DNA from: JBMDXB01 sp048594975
GTDB lineage: Bacteria > Acidobacteriota > Vicinamibacteria > Vicinamibacterales > 2-12-FULL-66-21
Direction of reading: 5' to 3'
NCBI GenBank assembly: GCA_048594975.1
Contig: JBMDXQ010000093.1
Coordinates: 1-64,000 of the forward strand
Length of the DNA: 64,000 nucleotides
Shown: positions 17,202-24,890 of the stretch, piece by piece
Position numbering within the stretch: position 1 is the stretch's first letter
Layout of the letters: each line of letters opens with the position of its first letter
The notes under the pieces: model-generated
The model's input: the letters and a program-made list of their open reading frames with translations, nothing else
What the model was told of the DNA's origin: nothing
Database searches by the model: none
Position numbers and translations under genes: made by a program

Positions 17202-17759
17202 ATGTCGCGCTATCTGTCCTACGTCCTCTTCGTGCTCGGCATCGGGTTCCTCCTCGCGAACATCCGCGTCCTGTTCCAGTTCATCCGCTTCCTGCGGCTG
17301 CGGTCGTCGGCGCTGCTGACCTGGCCGGGCCGCAAGCCGCCGTTCTACGGTCTGCTGCTGGGCCTGGGTGCCATCCTCAGCATCATCATCGTCTACAAGA
17401 TTGCCGTGCTGAAGCTGCGGCCGGTCAACGTGTTCGGCGAGAGCATGATGCTGCTCTACTACACCTACGCGCTGCCGCTCAGCCTACGCATCGGCCGGGG
17501 ATTCTACGCGGACGGCATCTGGGCCGACGGCGGCTTCATCCCGTACTCGCACATCGGGGGACTGACGTGGCGGGAGGGGGAGCAACTCACGCTCGTGCTG
17601 ATCTACCGCATGCGCCACTTCGCCCGCCGCCTGGTCGTGCCCGAGCGCTACTACGGCGCCGCGCGGCGGCTGCTGCGCGACAAGATTGCCGCCCACGATA
17701 TTCACTTCACTGGCAAAACGCTCGATCTGGGCGTGCACGACGAACGGGACGATGTCTGA
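17202..17759 (+). CDS. membrane protein with C-terminal soluble domain, unknown
   Basis: A 185-residue protein with three predicted membrane helices: residues about 4-25, 47-65 and 76-92. They are followed by a soluble region that alternates hydrophobic and polar residues (GFYADGIWADGGFIPYSHI, then LTWREGEQLTLVLIYRMR). That second part resembles the PH-like domain attached to membrane helices in DUF5673-type proteins, in which a short GI...GFIPY.HI.G...W segment recurs. The match is from memory and the function is unknown. The gene ends five bases before a strong heptamer hairpin shared with the convergent gene on the other strand. Confidence 0.65.
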   Translation: MSRYLSYVLFVLGIGFLLANIRVLFQFIRFLRLRSSALLTWPGRKPPFYGLLLGLGAILSIIIVYKIAVLKLRPVNVFGESMMLLYYTYALPLSLRIGRGFYADGIWADGGFIPYSHIGGLTWREGEQLTLVLIYRMRHFARRLVVPERYYGAARRLLRDKIAAHDIHFTGKTLDLGVHDERDDV

Positions 17760-17763
17760 ATCG

Positions 17764-17842
17764 TGGCAATGCTGAATGCCGAATGCCGAATGCTGAATGC
17801 CGAATGCGTTCGGCATTCGTCATTCAGCATTCAGCATTGCCA
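17764..17842. repeat. heptamer array GCYGAAT x5 with 15-bp inverted arms
   Basis: Five heptamers (GCTGAAT, GCCGAAT, GCCGAAT, GCTGAAT, GCCGAAT) run from 17771 to 17805. TGGCAATGCTGAATG at 17764-17778 pairs perfectly with CATTCAGCATTGCCA at 17828-17842, and GAATGCCGAA at 17795-17804 pairs with TTCGGCATTC at 17809-17818 around a TGCG loop. It sits exactly between convergent genes, and the right arm supplies the last codons and stop of the minus-strand gene. A role as bidirectional terminator is plausible although no T run follows. Confidence 0.85.
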
Positions 17843-18023
17843 TGATCCACCCGACAGGTCCGCCCCCCGAGGCCATGGGGTCGTTGAGCCAGTCCGGGGG
17901 CGTGAGCCAGACGAACGCGAGGATGGCGATGACCATGAGGTCGTACTGCCAGGTCGCGCGCTCGTAGGTCCAGAAGAACGCGCTCCACAGCACGCGCGCG
18001 GGGAGCGTGGCGGCCTGCTTCAT
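17820..18023 (-). CDS. 67-residue membrane protein, unknown
   Basis: A small protein starting at the ATG at 18023, which overlaps the stop codon of the CDP-alcohol phosphatidyltransferase gene (ATGA). It has one predicted membrane helix, YDLMVIAILAFVWL, at residues about 26-39, followed by TPPDWLNDPMASGGG. The last residues (AMLNAE) and the TGA stop are encoded by the right arm of the heptamer hairpin, so the end of the protein has been set by the repeat. Translational coupling to the transferase suggests a partner or accessory of that membrane enzyme, but this is inference. Confidence 0.65.
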   Translation of the reverse strand: MKQAATLPARVLWSAFFWTYERATWQYDLMVIAILAFVWLTPPDWLNDPMASGGGPVGWIMAMLNAE

Positions 18024-18622
18024 GCCACGGCCTCGCCGCGGCCGGCCTGCAGCTCCCTGTAGGTGAGGATGATCCGGTCGGCGACGGTGAAGATCGAGAG
18101 CACCAGGATGACCCACATCACCGCCGCCATGCGATTGGTGAAGGCGCCGATCATGAAGAGCACGATGCGCTCGGGCCGCTCCATGAAGCCGACCTTGCAC
18201 TTCTTGATCAGCGATTCGGCGCGGGCGCGGGTGTAGCTGGTCATGATCGCGAACATCATCGCCAGCGCGGTCACCATGACGTAGTCGGTGCGGCCGCGCT
18301 CCGAGTAGAGGTAGATGAGGCCGATGAACAGCGCGATGTCGGAGAAGCGGTCGATCACCGAATCCCAGAAACCGCCGAACGCGCTCACCTCCTTCAGCTC
18401 GAGCGCCACCTTGCCGTCGATGAAGTCGAAGATGTTGGCCACCACCATGATCACGCTGGCGGTGACGAACCGGCCGAGCGCCAGCGCCCACGCCGCCGCG
18501 ACGTTGATCACGACGCCGACGAACGTGAGCACGTTGGGATGGATGCGCAGGGCCACGCACGCGCTGATGATGAGCTGCAGCGGGAACATGAAACCCCGGC
18601 CGATGAGTCCGGTGAGCGTCAT
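18020..18622 (-). CDS. CDP-alcohol phosphatidyltransferase family protein
   Basis: A 200-residue integral membrane enzyme of phospholipid synthesis, transferring a phosphatidyl group from CDP-diacylglycerol to an alcohol. The ATG at 18622 begins MTLTGLIGRGFMFP; a longer frame to 18694 would run across the divergent promoter. About six membrane helices are predicted. The signature DxxDGxxAR-x8-GxxxDxxxD is present as DFIDGKVAL...GGFWDSVID with all four Asp, but the usual Arg after DGxxA is Leu. The alcohol acceptor cannot be deduced. The downstream 67-residue membrane protein gene overlaps its stop. Confidence 0.85.
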   Translation of the reverse strand: MTLTGLIGRGFMFPLQLIISACVALRIHPNVLTFVGVVINVAAAWALALGRFVTASVIMVVANIFDFIDGKVALELKEVSAFGGFWDSVIDRFSDIALFIGLIYLYSERGRTDYVMVTALAMMFAIMTSYTRARAESLIKKCKVGFMERPERIVLFMIGAFTNRMAAVMWVILVLSIFTVADRIILTYRELQAGRGEAVA

Positions 18623-18628
18623 ACGCGG

Positions 18629-18636
18629 GTTATAAT
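18629..18636. promoter_or_regulatory. uvrC: shared -10 region for uvrC and the CDP-alcohol transferase gene
   Basis: The palindromic core TTATAA at 18630-18635 gives a perfect TATAAT on the plus strand (18631-18636), 38 bases before uvrC, and TATAAC on the minus strand (18634-18629), six bases before the transferase ATG. No good -35 is seen on either strand. This fits a bidirectional promoter in which both polymerases use the same AT-rich step. Confidence 0.5.
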
Positions 18637-18674
18637 GAAAGGTTCGGACTGCCGCAAAACGCGCAGTGTAGCGC

Positions 18675-20561
18675 ATGCCGATCCGTGATCTCAAGGCCCA
18701 GATCGCCCGTCTGCCGGAGCAACCCGGCGTCTACCTGTATTACAACGGGCGCGGCGAAACCCTGTACGTCGGCAAGGCGCGCGTCCTGCGTGACCGCGTG
18801 CGCAGCTATCTCGGCGCGCAGGGCACCAGCCCGCGCATCGATGCGCTGCTCGCGGACGCACACCGGCTCGAGGTCATCGTCACCGACTCGGTCGTCGAGG
18901 CGCTCGCGCTCGAGAACAATCTCATCAAGCAGCGCGGCCCCAAGTACAACATCCTCCTCCGCGACGACAAGACCTACCCGTACCTCCAGCTGACCACCAG
19001 CGAGACGTTTCCGCGCCTGCTGGTGGCGCGCCGCGTCGAGAACCGCGACGACTACTACGCCGGCCCGTTCATGCCGGCGGCGCTGGCGCGGCGGACCATG
19101 TCGCTGACGCACCGGCTCTTCGGGATCCGGTCGTGCAACGAGACGATCACCGGCGGGCGCGGGCGGCCCTGCCTCGAGTACGACATCAAGCGCTGCGCCG
19201 CGCCGTGCGTGCGCGAGCTGTGTACGCCGGACGAGTACCGCCGCGCCGTCGAGCACACGCGGCTGTTCCTCGAAGGGCGCAGCGACGAACTGCTGGGTAC
19301 GCTGCGCGAGCGGATGGCGGAGGCCGCCGCCGCCGAGCGCTACGAGCAGGCGGCCCAGATCCGCGACGCGATCAGGACGATCGAGACGCTGCGCGCGCGG
19401 CAGCAGAAGATGGCCAGCCCGGAACGCGGCGACCGCGATGCCTTCGGACTGAAGCTCGGGCCGGCCGGCGCCGTCGTCCAGGTCTTCCAGATGCGGGGCG
19501 GCAAGGTCGTCGAGCGCGTCGAACTGGTCACCGAGGCGGCAGGGCTGATGGCGGCTGACCCGGGGGCCCGTGCCCAACCCTCGGATCGTCCGGCTGAAAC
19601 CGGAAGCCAGAGAGAGGAGGGCGAAGTCCTCCAGGCGGCGCTGCAGCAGTTCTATGCCGACCGGGTCGCCCCGCCGGAGATTCACGTGCCGTTCGCGTTC
19701 CCCGAGGCGGACGCCGAGCTGCTGGAACGCTGGCTGTCGACGGCCGTCGGCCGCCGCGTGCGCCTCGTCGTCCCCCGGCGGGGCGGGAAGCGGGGACTGC
19801 TCGACCTCGCGGCGCGCAACGCGGAGGTGGCCTACCAGGCGCGCTTCAACGAGAACGTCGCCGCCAACTACGACGCGCTCGAGACACTGCGGGTCGTGCT
19901 GTCCCTCTCCGCGGTGCCGCGCCGCATCGAGTGTTTCGACATCTCCACGATCCAGGGCAGCGAGACCGTCGCGTCCATGGTGGTCTGCGAAGACGGGCGG
20001 ATGAAGCGGTCCGAGTACCGGAAGTTCCGGATCCGGGGCTCGGAGTCCGGGCCCCGGATCCAAGACGACTTTGCCGCCATGCGCGAAGTCGTCCTCCGCC
20101 GATATCGCAAGGTGCTCGAACGCGGCGGGCCCTTCCCCGACTTGATCCTGATCGACGGCGGCAAGGGACAGCTGACGGCCGCCTATGCGGCGCTCGAAGC
20201 GCTCGGCCTGGGCAGCCTCGTGGCCGCCGGCCTCGCCAAGAAGGAGGAGCTCCTGGTCGTGCGCGATCGCGAGGAGGCGATCGCCCTCGCCGAGGGCAGC
20301 CCGGCGCTCCTGCTCATCCAGCGGATCCGCGACGAGGCGCACCGGTTCGCGGTCACGTTTCACCGTCAGTCGCGTGCGAGGCGGGACCTCCGATCGGAGC
20401 TCGACGTGGTGGCCGGCGTGGGGCCCCGCCGGCGCAAGGCGCTGCTGACTGCGTTCGGCAGCCTGGCCGGTGTGCGTCGCGCCACGCGCGAGGAACTCGT
20501 GCGCGTGGTCGGGGCGAAGTGCGCCGACGCCGTGCTGGCGCACTTCGCCTCCCAGGCCTGA
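18675..20561 (+). CDS. uvrC: excinuclease ABC subunit UvrC
   Basis: A 628-residue dual endonuclease of nucleotide excision repair. The N-terminal GIY-YIG domain is intact (PGVYLYYNGRGETLYVGKA), which makes the 3' incision. A UVR motif for UvrB contact follows (ERYEQAAQIRDAI, about residue 220). The RNase-H-like 5' nuclease has its acidic residues in FDISTIQGSETVASMVV and DLILIDGGKGQL, and tandem helix-hairpin-helix motifs close the protein. A short polar insert (residues about 296-316) lies between UVR motif and nuclease. The first gene of a long same-strand run, it has its own TATAAT. Confidence 0.96.
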   Translation: MPIRDLKAQIARLPEQPGVYLYYNGRGETLYVGKARVLRDRVRSYLGAQGTSPRIDALLADAHRLEVIVTDSVVEALALENNLIKQRGPKYNILLRDDKTYPYLQLTTSETFPRLLVARRVENRDDYYAGPFMPAALARRTMSLTHRLFGIRSCNETITGGRGRPCLEYDIKRCAAPCVRELCTPDEYRRAVEHTRLFLEGRSDELLGTLRERMAEAAAAERYEQAAQIRDAIRTIETLRARQQKMASPERGDRDAFGLKLGPAGAVVQVFQMRGGKVVERVELVTEAAGLMAADPGARAQPSDRPAETGSQREEGEVLQAALQQFYADRVAPPEIHVPFAFPEADAELLERWLSTAVGRRVRLVVPRRGGKRGLLDLAARNAEVAYQARFNENVAANYDALETLRVVLSLSAVPRRIECFDISTIQGSETVASMVVCEDGRMKRSEYRKFRIRGSESGPRIQDDFAAMREVVLRRYRKVLERGGPFPDLILIDGGKGQLTAAYAALEALGLGSLVAAGLAKKEELLVVRDREEAIALAEGSPALLLIQRIRDEAHRFAVTFHRQSRARRDLRSELDVVAGVGPRRRKALLTAFGSLAGVRRATREELVRVVGAKCADAVLAHFASQA

Positions 20562-20715
20562 GGTGACGCGCGCGGGGGACGACCGTGCCGCCCTGCAGCC
20601 GCGACGGCCTGCGGCAACAGTCCTCACGCTGCAATCATCGATAAGCGGTTGATAACCCGGCGCTTTTCCCTTACGCTGTACGCCGTTCCGGGCCCCTCCG
20701 GTACAAGACACTCCA

Positions 20716-21327
20716 TTGGACCTGCTCGCATACGCCATTCCATTCGCCGTCGTGCTCGGCTCGCTGACCGTTCACGAGGCGGCGCACGCCTGGTCGGCGG
20801 ATCGCCTCGGCGATCCCACGGCGCGGCTGCTCGGCCGCACCTCCTTCAATCCGCTCGTCCACATCGATTTGGTCGGGACGATCATCCTGCCGATCGTCGC
20901 GGTGCTCTCGAACCTGCCGATCATCGGGTGGGCGAAGCCGGTGCCGGTCAACATCAACCGGCTCGGCAACCCGCGGCGCGATTTCATGCTGGTGGCGGCG
21001 GCGGGACCGGCGAGCAACCTGGTGCTGGCGGCGCTCGGCGCCATCGCCATCCGCGGCACGCTCGGCGACGAGGGCCTGTCCTCCGGGCATCCGCTCGTGC
21101 AGGTGGTCCTCATCAACGTGCTGCTCGCGGTGTTCAACCTCGTCCCGGTGCCGCCGCTCGACGGCGGCAACGTGCTGGCCGGACTGCTGCCGCCGTCGGC
21201 CGCGGACCTGTTCATCCGGCTGCGTCCGTACGGGTTCCTCATTCTCTACGCGCTGGTGCTCACCGACGTGCTGTCGCTGCTCATCCTGCCGCCGGCGTTC
21301 TTCCTCGTGAGGCTGCTGCTCCCGTGA
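20716..21327 (+). CDS. M50-family site-2-type protease
   Basis: A 203-residue polytopic membrane metalloprotease. The zinc motif HEAAH lies in the first helix (LTVHEAAHAWSADRLGD), and the third ligand region NLVPVPPLDGG in a later helix; FNPLVHIDLVGT and AAGPASNLVL are also family features. The start is TTG at 20716, because the frame upstream does not contain an earlier acceptable start with family-like sequence. Such stand-alone M50 proteins without PDZ domains are often found beside trpS and scpA/scpB, as here. Its stop overlaps the GTG of trpS. Confidence 0.9.
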   Translation: MDLLAYAIPFAVVLGSLTVHEAAHAWSADRLGDPTARLLGRTSFNPLVHIDLVGTIILPIVAVLSNLPIIGWAKPVPVNINRLGNPRRDFMLVAAAGPASNLVLAALGAIAIRGTLGDEGLSSGHPLVQVVLINVLLAVFNLVPVPPLDGGNVLAGLLPPSAADLFIRLRPYGFLILYALVLTDVLSLLILPPAFFLVRLLLP

Positions 21328-22316
21328 AGCGTCGCGTGGTCTCCGGGATGCGCCCGACCGGCAGGCTCCACCTCGGTCACCTGGTCGGCGCACTCAGCAA
21401 CTGGGCGCCGCTGCAGGACGAATACGACTGCTTCTACTTCGTCGCGGACTGGCACGCGCTGACCAGCGAGTACGCCGACACCTCGGGGCTCGTGTCGAGC
21501 GCCTACGACATGGTCGCGGACTGGATCGCCGCGGGCCTCGATCCGGAGCGAAGCACGTTGTTCGTGCAGTCGCTCGTCCCGGAGCACGCCGAGCTGTTCC
21601 TCCTGCTGTCGATGACCATCCCGATCCCGTGGCTGGAGCGGGTGCCCACCTACAAGGAGCAGATCGAGCAGCTGGCGGACAGGGACCTCTCGACGCTCGG
21701 CTTTCTCGGCTATCCGCTGCTGCAGACCGCCGACATCGTCATGTACGGCGCGCACTTCGTGCCGGTGGGCGAGGACCAGGTCGCCCACCTCGAACTGAGC
21801 CGCGAGATCGTCCGCCGTTTTCACAACTTCTACGGCGCGCTGTTCGTGGAGCCGCAGCCCCTGCTCACGAACTTCCCCCGCCTGCCGGGCCTCGACAACC
21901 GCAAGATGTCCAAGAGTTACTCCAACACGATCAACCTCTCGGACGATGCGGAGACGGTGCGGAAGAAGGTGATGCAGATGTACACGGACCCGAAGCGGGT
22001 GCGCGCCGACATCCCGGGGACCGTCGAGGGCAACCCCGTGTTCATGTACCACGATGCGTTCAACCCCGACGCCGCCGAACTCGAGGACCTGAAGACCCGC
22101 TATCGTACCGGCAAGGTGGGCGACGTCGAGGTGAAGACCAAACTGGCCAAGGCGCTCAACGGCCACCTCGAACCGATGCGCGAGCGACGCGCCGAGGTCC
22201 TGTCCCGACCCTCGGCGCTTCGTGAGATCCTCTACGAGGGATCGCGCAAGGCACGCGCAATTGCCGCCGACACCATGGAGCGGGTCCGCACCGCCGTGAA
22301 AGTGACGTACCGGTGA
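21324..22316 (+). CDS. trpS: tryptophanyl-tRNA synthetase
   Basis: A 330-residue class Ic aminoacyl-tRNA synthetase charging tRNA-Trp. The GTG at 21324 overlaps the preceding stop (GTGA). The HIGH-type motif is HLGH in MRPTGRLHLGHLVGALSNW, and the KMSKS loop is intact (KMSKSYSNTINLSDD). The tryptophan pocket segment VGEDQVAHLE is present. Length is normal. It lies in the middle of a tightly spaced run with the M50 protease and scpA, so all three are probably translated from one mRNA with coupling at the overlaps. Confidence 0.96.
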   Translation: MKRRVVSGMRPTGRLHLGHLVGALSNWAPLQDEYDCFYFVADWHALTSEYADTSGLVSSAYDMVADWIAAGLDPERSTLFVQSLVPEHAELFLLLSMTIPIPWLERVPTYKEQIEQLADRDLSTLGFLGYPLLQTADIVMYGAHFVPVGEDQVAHLELSREIVRRFHNFYGALFVEPQPLLTNFPRLPGLDNRKMSKSYSNTINLSDDAETVRKKVMQMYTDPKRVRADIPGTVEGNPVFMYHDAFNPDAAELEDLKTRYRTGKVGDVEVKTKLAKALNGHLEPMRERRAEVLSRPSALREILYEGSRKARAIAADTMERVRTAVKVTYR

Positions 22317-23167
22317 TGGAGAACCAGGAATTCGAGTCGATCCTCGACGCCTACCCGGTCAGGCTCGAGAACTTCGAGGGCCCGCTCGACCTGCTGCTGC
22401 ACCTCATCAAGAAGAACGAGGTGAACATCTACGACATCCCGATCGCGCTGATCACGCAGCAGTACATCGAGTACATCGACCTGATGCAGGAACTCGACCT
22501 GGACGTCGCCGGCGAGTTCCTGGTCATGGCGGCGACGCTGATTCACATCAAATCGCGCATGCTGCTGCCGCGGCCCGATCCGGCGCAGGAGGATCCGGAG
22601 GAAGACCCGCGCGAGGCGCTGGTGCGGCGGCTGCTGGAGCACCAGAAGTTCAAGGCCGCGGCCGAGCTGCTGCACGAACGCGAGATGCTGCGCAGCGCCC
22701 AATGGACGCGGCCGGACGGGCGGGTCGCCGAGATCGCCGGCGAGCCGCCGGAGCCGGAGATCGAGGTCGATCTCTTCAGCCTGATCAGCGCCTTCCGTGC
22801 GGTGGTCGAGCGCGCGAAGCAGCGGCCGAAGATCTACTTGCCGGGCGAGCAGATCCCGATCGAGGATCGCATCGAGCAGCTGCTCGCGCGGCTCTCCGAG
22901 ACCGAGGCCTGCGGCTTCGAGGACCTATTCGCCGACGTGCAGACGCGTGCCGGGCTGATCGTCACGTTCCTCGCGCTCCTGGAGATGATCCGCCTCAGGC
23001 TGGTGCGCGTTTTCCAGGCGGGCGGGCTCGGGCCGATTCGCGTCTACCGGCGCGCGCGACCCGCCGATGCCCCAAGGCCGATCCTGGATCCGGAGAGGCG
23101 GCACGAGTCGGAGGTCGCCGCGAACGCCGAGCCTTCGGAGCCGGATCGCACCGAGCCGGGGAAGTGA
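22316..23167 (+). CDS. scpA: segregation and condensation protein A
   Basis: A kleisin-type subunit of the SMC-ScpAB condensin that organises and segregates the chromosome. The conserved N-terminal block FEGPLDLLLHLIKKNEVNIYD is intact, followed by the charged middle and the C-terminal winged helix (TRAGLIVTFLALLEMIRL) that binds the SMC head. The ATG at 22316 directly follows a GTG at 22313 that overlaps the trpS stop; either gives about 283-284 residues. The C-terminal 40 residues are variable. SMC itself is not in this window. Confidence 0.95.
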   Translation: MENQEFESILDAYPVRLENFEGPLDLLLHLIKKNEVNIYDIPIALITQQYIEYIDLMQELDLDVAGEFLVMAATLIHIKSRMLLPRPDPAQEDPEEDPREALVRRLLEHQKFKAAAELLHEREMLRSAQWTRPDGRVAEIAGEPPEPEIEVDLFSLISAFRAVVERAKQRPKIYLPGEQIPIEDRIEQLLARLSETEACGFEDLFADVQTRAGLIVTFLALLEMIRLRLVRVFQAGGLGPIRVYRRARPADAPRPILDPERRHESEVAANAEPSEPDRTEPGK

Positions 23168-23217
23168 AGTTCCGGATTGCGTCGCGCAGTCGGCGCCAGC
23201 CGTTTGTTGAACTCAGA

Positions 23218-23343
23218 GGCACGAAGGGCACGGAGGAATCCATCCGGTTGCGGCACATCGGTTTCCGGTCGCGCGCCGGCCCGTTGCACGGCGCCGCCGT
23301 GCCAGACCTCAGTCAATGGGATCTCCGTGATCTCCGAGTCTGA
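23218..23343. repeat. short-unit repeat block in the scpA-scpB spacer
   Basis: Two nine-base units, GGCACGAAG and GGCACGGAG, lie at 23218-23235. Near the other end (about 23320-23341) TCTCCGTGATCTCCGAGTC resembles the reverse complement of the same motif (roughly GGAGATCACGGAGA). The 217-base spacer is unusual because scpA and scpB are normally adjacent. The arms are imperfect. Confidence 0.4.
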
Positions 23344-23384
23344 AACACGAAACGCCGTGAACCACGTTGGCATGAGGCAATACC

Positions 23385-23996
23385 GTGTCTGACCATCTGA
23401 AGCCGATCGTCGAAGCGCTGATCTTCGCGTCGCCCGAACCGCTGACGGTGAAGACGCTCTACAAGCTGCTGGACGGCGAGCCGCGCGAGGACGTGGACGC
23501 CGCGCTGGCCGCCGTGAAGGCGGACTACGAGCGGCCGGGCGGACTGCAGCTGGTCGAAGTGGCGGGGGGCTACCAGATCGTGACGCGCACGGAGCTGCAC
23601 GAGTGGGTGCGGAAGCTGTTCCACGAGCGGACCACGCAGAAGTTGTCGGTCCAGGCGCTCGAGACGCTCGCGGTCATTGCCTACAAGCAGCCGGTGACCG
23701 CGCCCGAGATTGCCGAGATTCGCGGCGTCACCAGCAGCGGCGGCGTCCTCTCCACCCTGATTGAACGCCGCCTGGTGAAGGCGGTCGGCCGCAAGCAGGT
23801 CGTCGGGCGGCCGTTCATGTACGCCACCACCCGCGAGTTCCTCGAGCGGTTCGGCCTGAACGACCTCGGCGATCTCCCGAAGGTCGAGGAACTCTCCGAC
23901 GCGCTCGGCTTCGAGCTGCCGGACGGCCTCGCCGAGGCGGGTGCCACCACCAGCGCGCTGCCGTTCGACGAAGCGGGCGACGAGACGGTACACTGA
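23385..23996 (+). CDS. scpB: segregation and condensation protein B
   Basis: A 203-residue dimeric winged-helix subunit of the SMC-ScpAB complex. Recognised by LKPIVEALIFASPEPLTVKTL at the start, the QKLSVQALETLAVIAYKQPVTAPEIAEIRGV block, and GRPFMYATTREFLERFGL in the second winged helix. The GTG at 23385 is used; the length fits the family. A 217-base repeat-bearing spacer separates it from scpA, and a heptamer hairpin begins five bases after its stop. Confidence 0.95.
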   Translation: MSDHLKPIVEALIFASPEPLTVKTLYKLLDGEPREDVDAALAAVKADYERPGGLQLVEVAGGYQIVTRTELHEWVRKLFHERTTQKLSVQALETLAVIAYKQPVTAPEIAEIRGVTSSGGVLSTLIERRLVKAVGRKQVVGRPFMYATTREFLERFGLNDLGDLPKVEELSDALGFELPDGLAEAGATTSALPFDEAGDETVH

Positions 23997-24000
23997 CGCC

Positions 24001-24056
24001 TGTCAATGCTGAATGCTGAATGCTGAACGGCGAATGTCAAACATTCAGCATTGACA
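24001..24056. repeat. heptamer array GCTGAAT with 15-bp inverted arms
   Basis: TGTCAATGCTGAATG at 24001-24015 pairs perfectly with CATTCAGCATTGACA at 24042-24056. The left side contains heptamers GCTGAAT, GCTGAAT, GCTGAAC, GGCGAAT at 24008-24035. The core AATGCTGAATG is identical to the hairpin at 17764-17842, although it lies 6 kb away. It fills the space between scpB and the pseudouridine synthase gene and ends 11 bases before that gene's ATG. Confidence 0.85.
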
Positions 24057-24067
24057 CCGCGCAGCTG

Positions 24068-24838
24068 ATGCGTGAGCGCCTCCAGAAGATCCTGTCGGCG
24101 GCGGGTGTCGCATCGCGACGCGCGGCGGAGGAGTACATCCGCCAGAGCCGGGTCTCGGTCAACGGTGAGACGGTTGCGGAGCTCGGGACGAAGGCGGACG
24201 TGGACGCGGATGACATCCGCGTCGACGGGCGGCGGCTGAAGCGGCGGTCGCGGTGTCGCTACATCCTGCTCTACAAGCCGCGCGGCTACATCACCAGCCG
24301 CTCCGATCCGGAGCGGCGGCCGACGGTCATCGATCTGCTGATCAAGGGCGGCGTGCGCGAGTACGTTTATCCGGTGGGACGGCTCGACTACGATTCCGAG
24401 GGGCTGCTGCTGCTGACGAGCGACGGCGACCTGGCGGCGCGGCTCACGCACCCGCGCCACGGCGTCGAGCGCGAGTACGAGGCGCGGGTGCGCGGCGTGC
24501 CGGATCGTCACGCGCTCGAGCGGCTGGCGCGCGGCGTGATGCTCGACGGCCGGCGCACCGCACCGGCGGGGGTGCAGCTGCGCAGGGTCATCGAGCGGGC
24601 CGCCGGCAGCGCGCAGGCCGTGCTGGCCCTGACCATCCGGGAGGGCCGCCAGCGCCAGGTCCGCCGTATGTGCGAGGGTGTGGGGCATCCCGTCGTCCGG
24701 CTGCACCGCGTGCGGATTGGACCCATCCGCGACGATCGCATTCGCTCCGGTGAATTCCGGGAGCTGACGGCGAAGGAGATCGCGGCGCTCAAGCGGGCCG
24801 CGAGGCAGGGGCGATCGCGGCAGTCGACGTCCGCCTAA
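24068..24838 (+). CDS. ribosomal pseudouridine synthase, RsuA/RluB family
   Basis: A 256-residue enzyme that isomerises uridine in rRNA. The ATG at 24068 starts at the S4 RNA-binding domain (RLQKILSAAGVASRRAAEEY). An earlier frame start at 24020 would translate the hairpin and is rejected. The catalytic Asp is in PVGRLDYDSEGLLLLTSDG, and IREGRQRQVRRMCEGVGHPV is the conserved late motif. RluB (23S) is more likely than RsuA given the scpA-scpB-rluB gene order common in bacteria. A short CCGCC/GGCGG hairpin at 24831-24845 ends the gene. Confidence 0.92.
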   Translation: MRERLQKILSAAGVASRRAAEEYIRQSRVSVNGETVAELGTKADVDADDIRVDGRRLKRRSRCRYILLYKPRGYITSRSDPERRPTVIDLLIKGGVREYVYPVGRLDYDSEGLLLLTSDGDLAARLTHPRHGVEREYEARVRGVPDRHALERLARGVMLDGRRTAPAGVQLRRVIERAAGSAQAVLALTIREGRQRQVRRMCEGVGHPVVRLHRVRIGPIRDDRIRSGEFRELTAKEIAALKRAARQGRSRQSTSA

Positions 24839-24890
24839 AAGGCGGCGTTGAGCGACCCGCTCCCCCATTCCTCCAGCAGAGGCCGCCAGC

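Noticed and set aside
17764..17842. CRISPR-like array (regularly repeated short units)
   Set aside because: Units are seven bases long with no unique spacers and no cas genes; the structure is a heptamer array with an inverted arm.
17148..17845. Alternative frame of 228 codons overlapping the membrane protein after tdk
   Set aside because: Arg/His-rich shadow; the 185-residue frame has membrane helices and a natural start.
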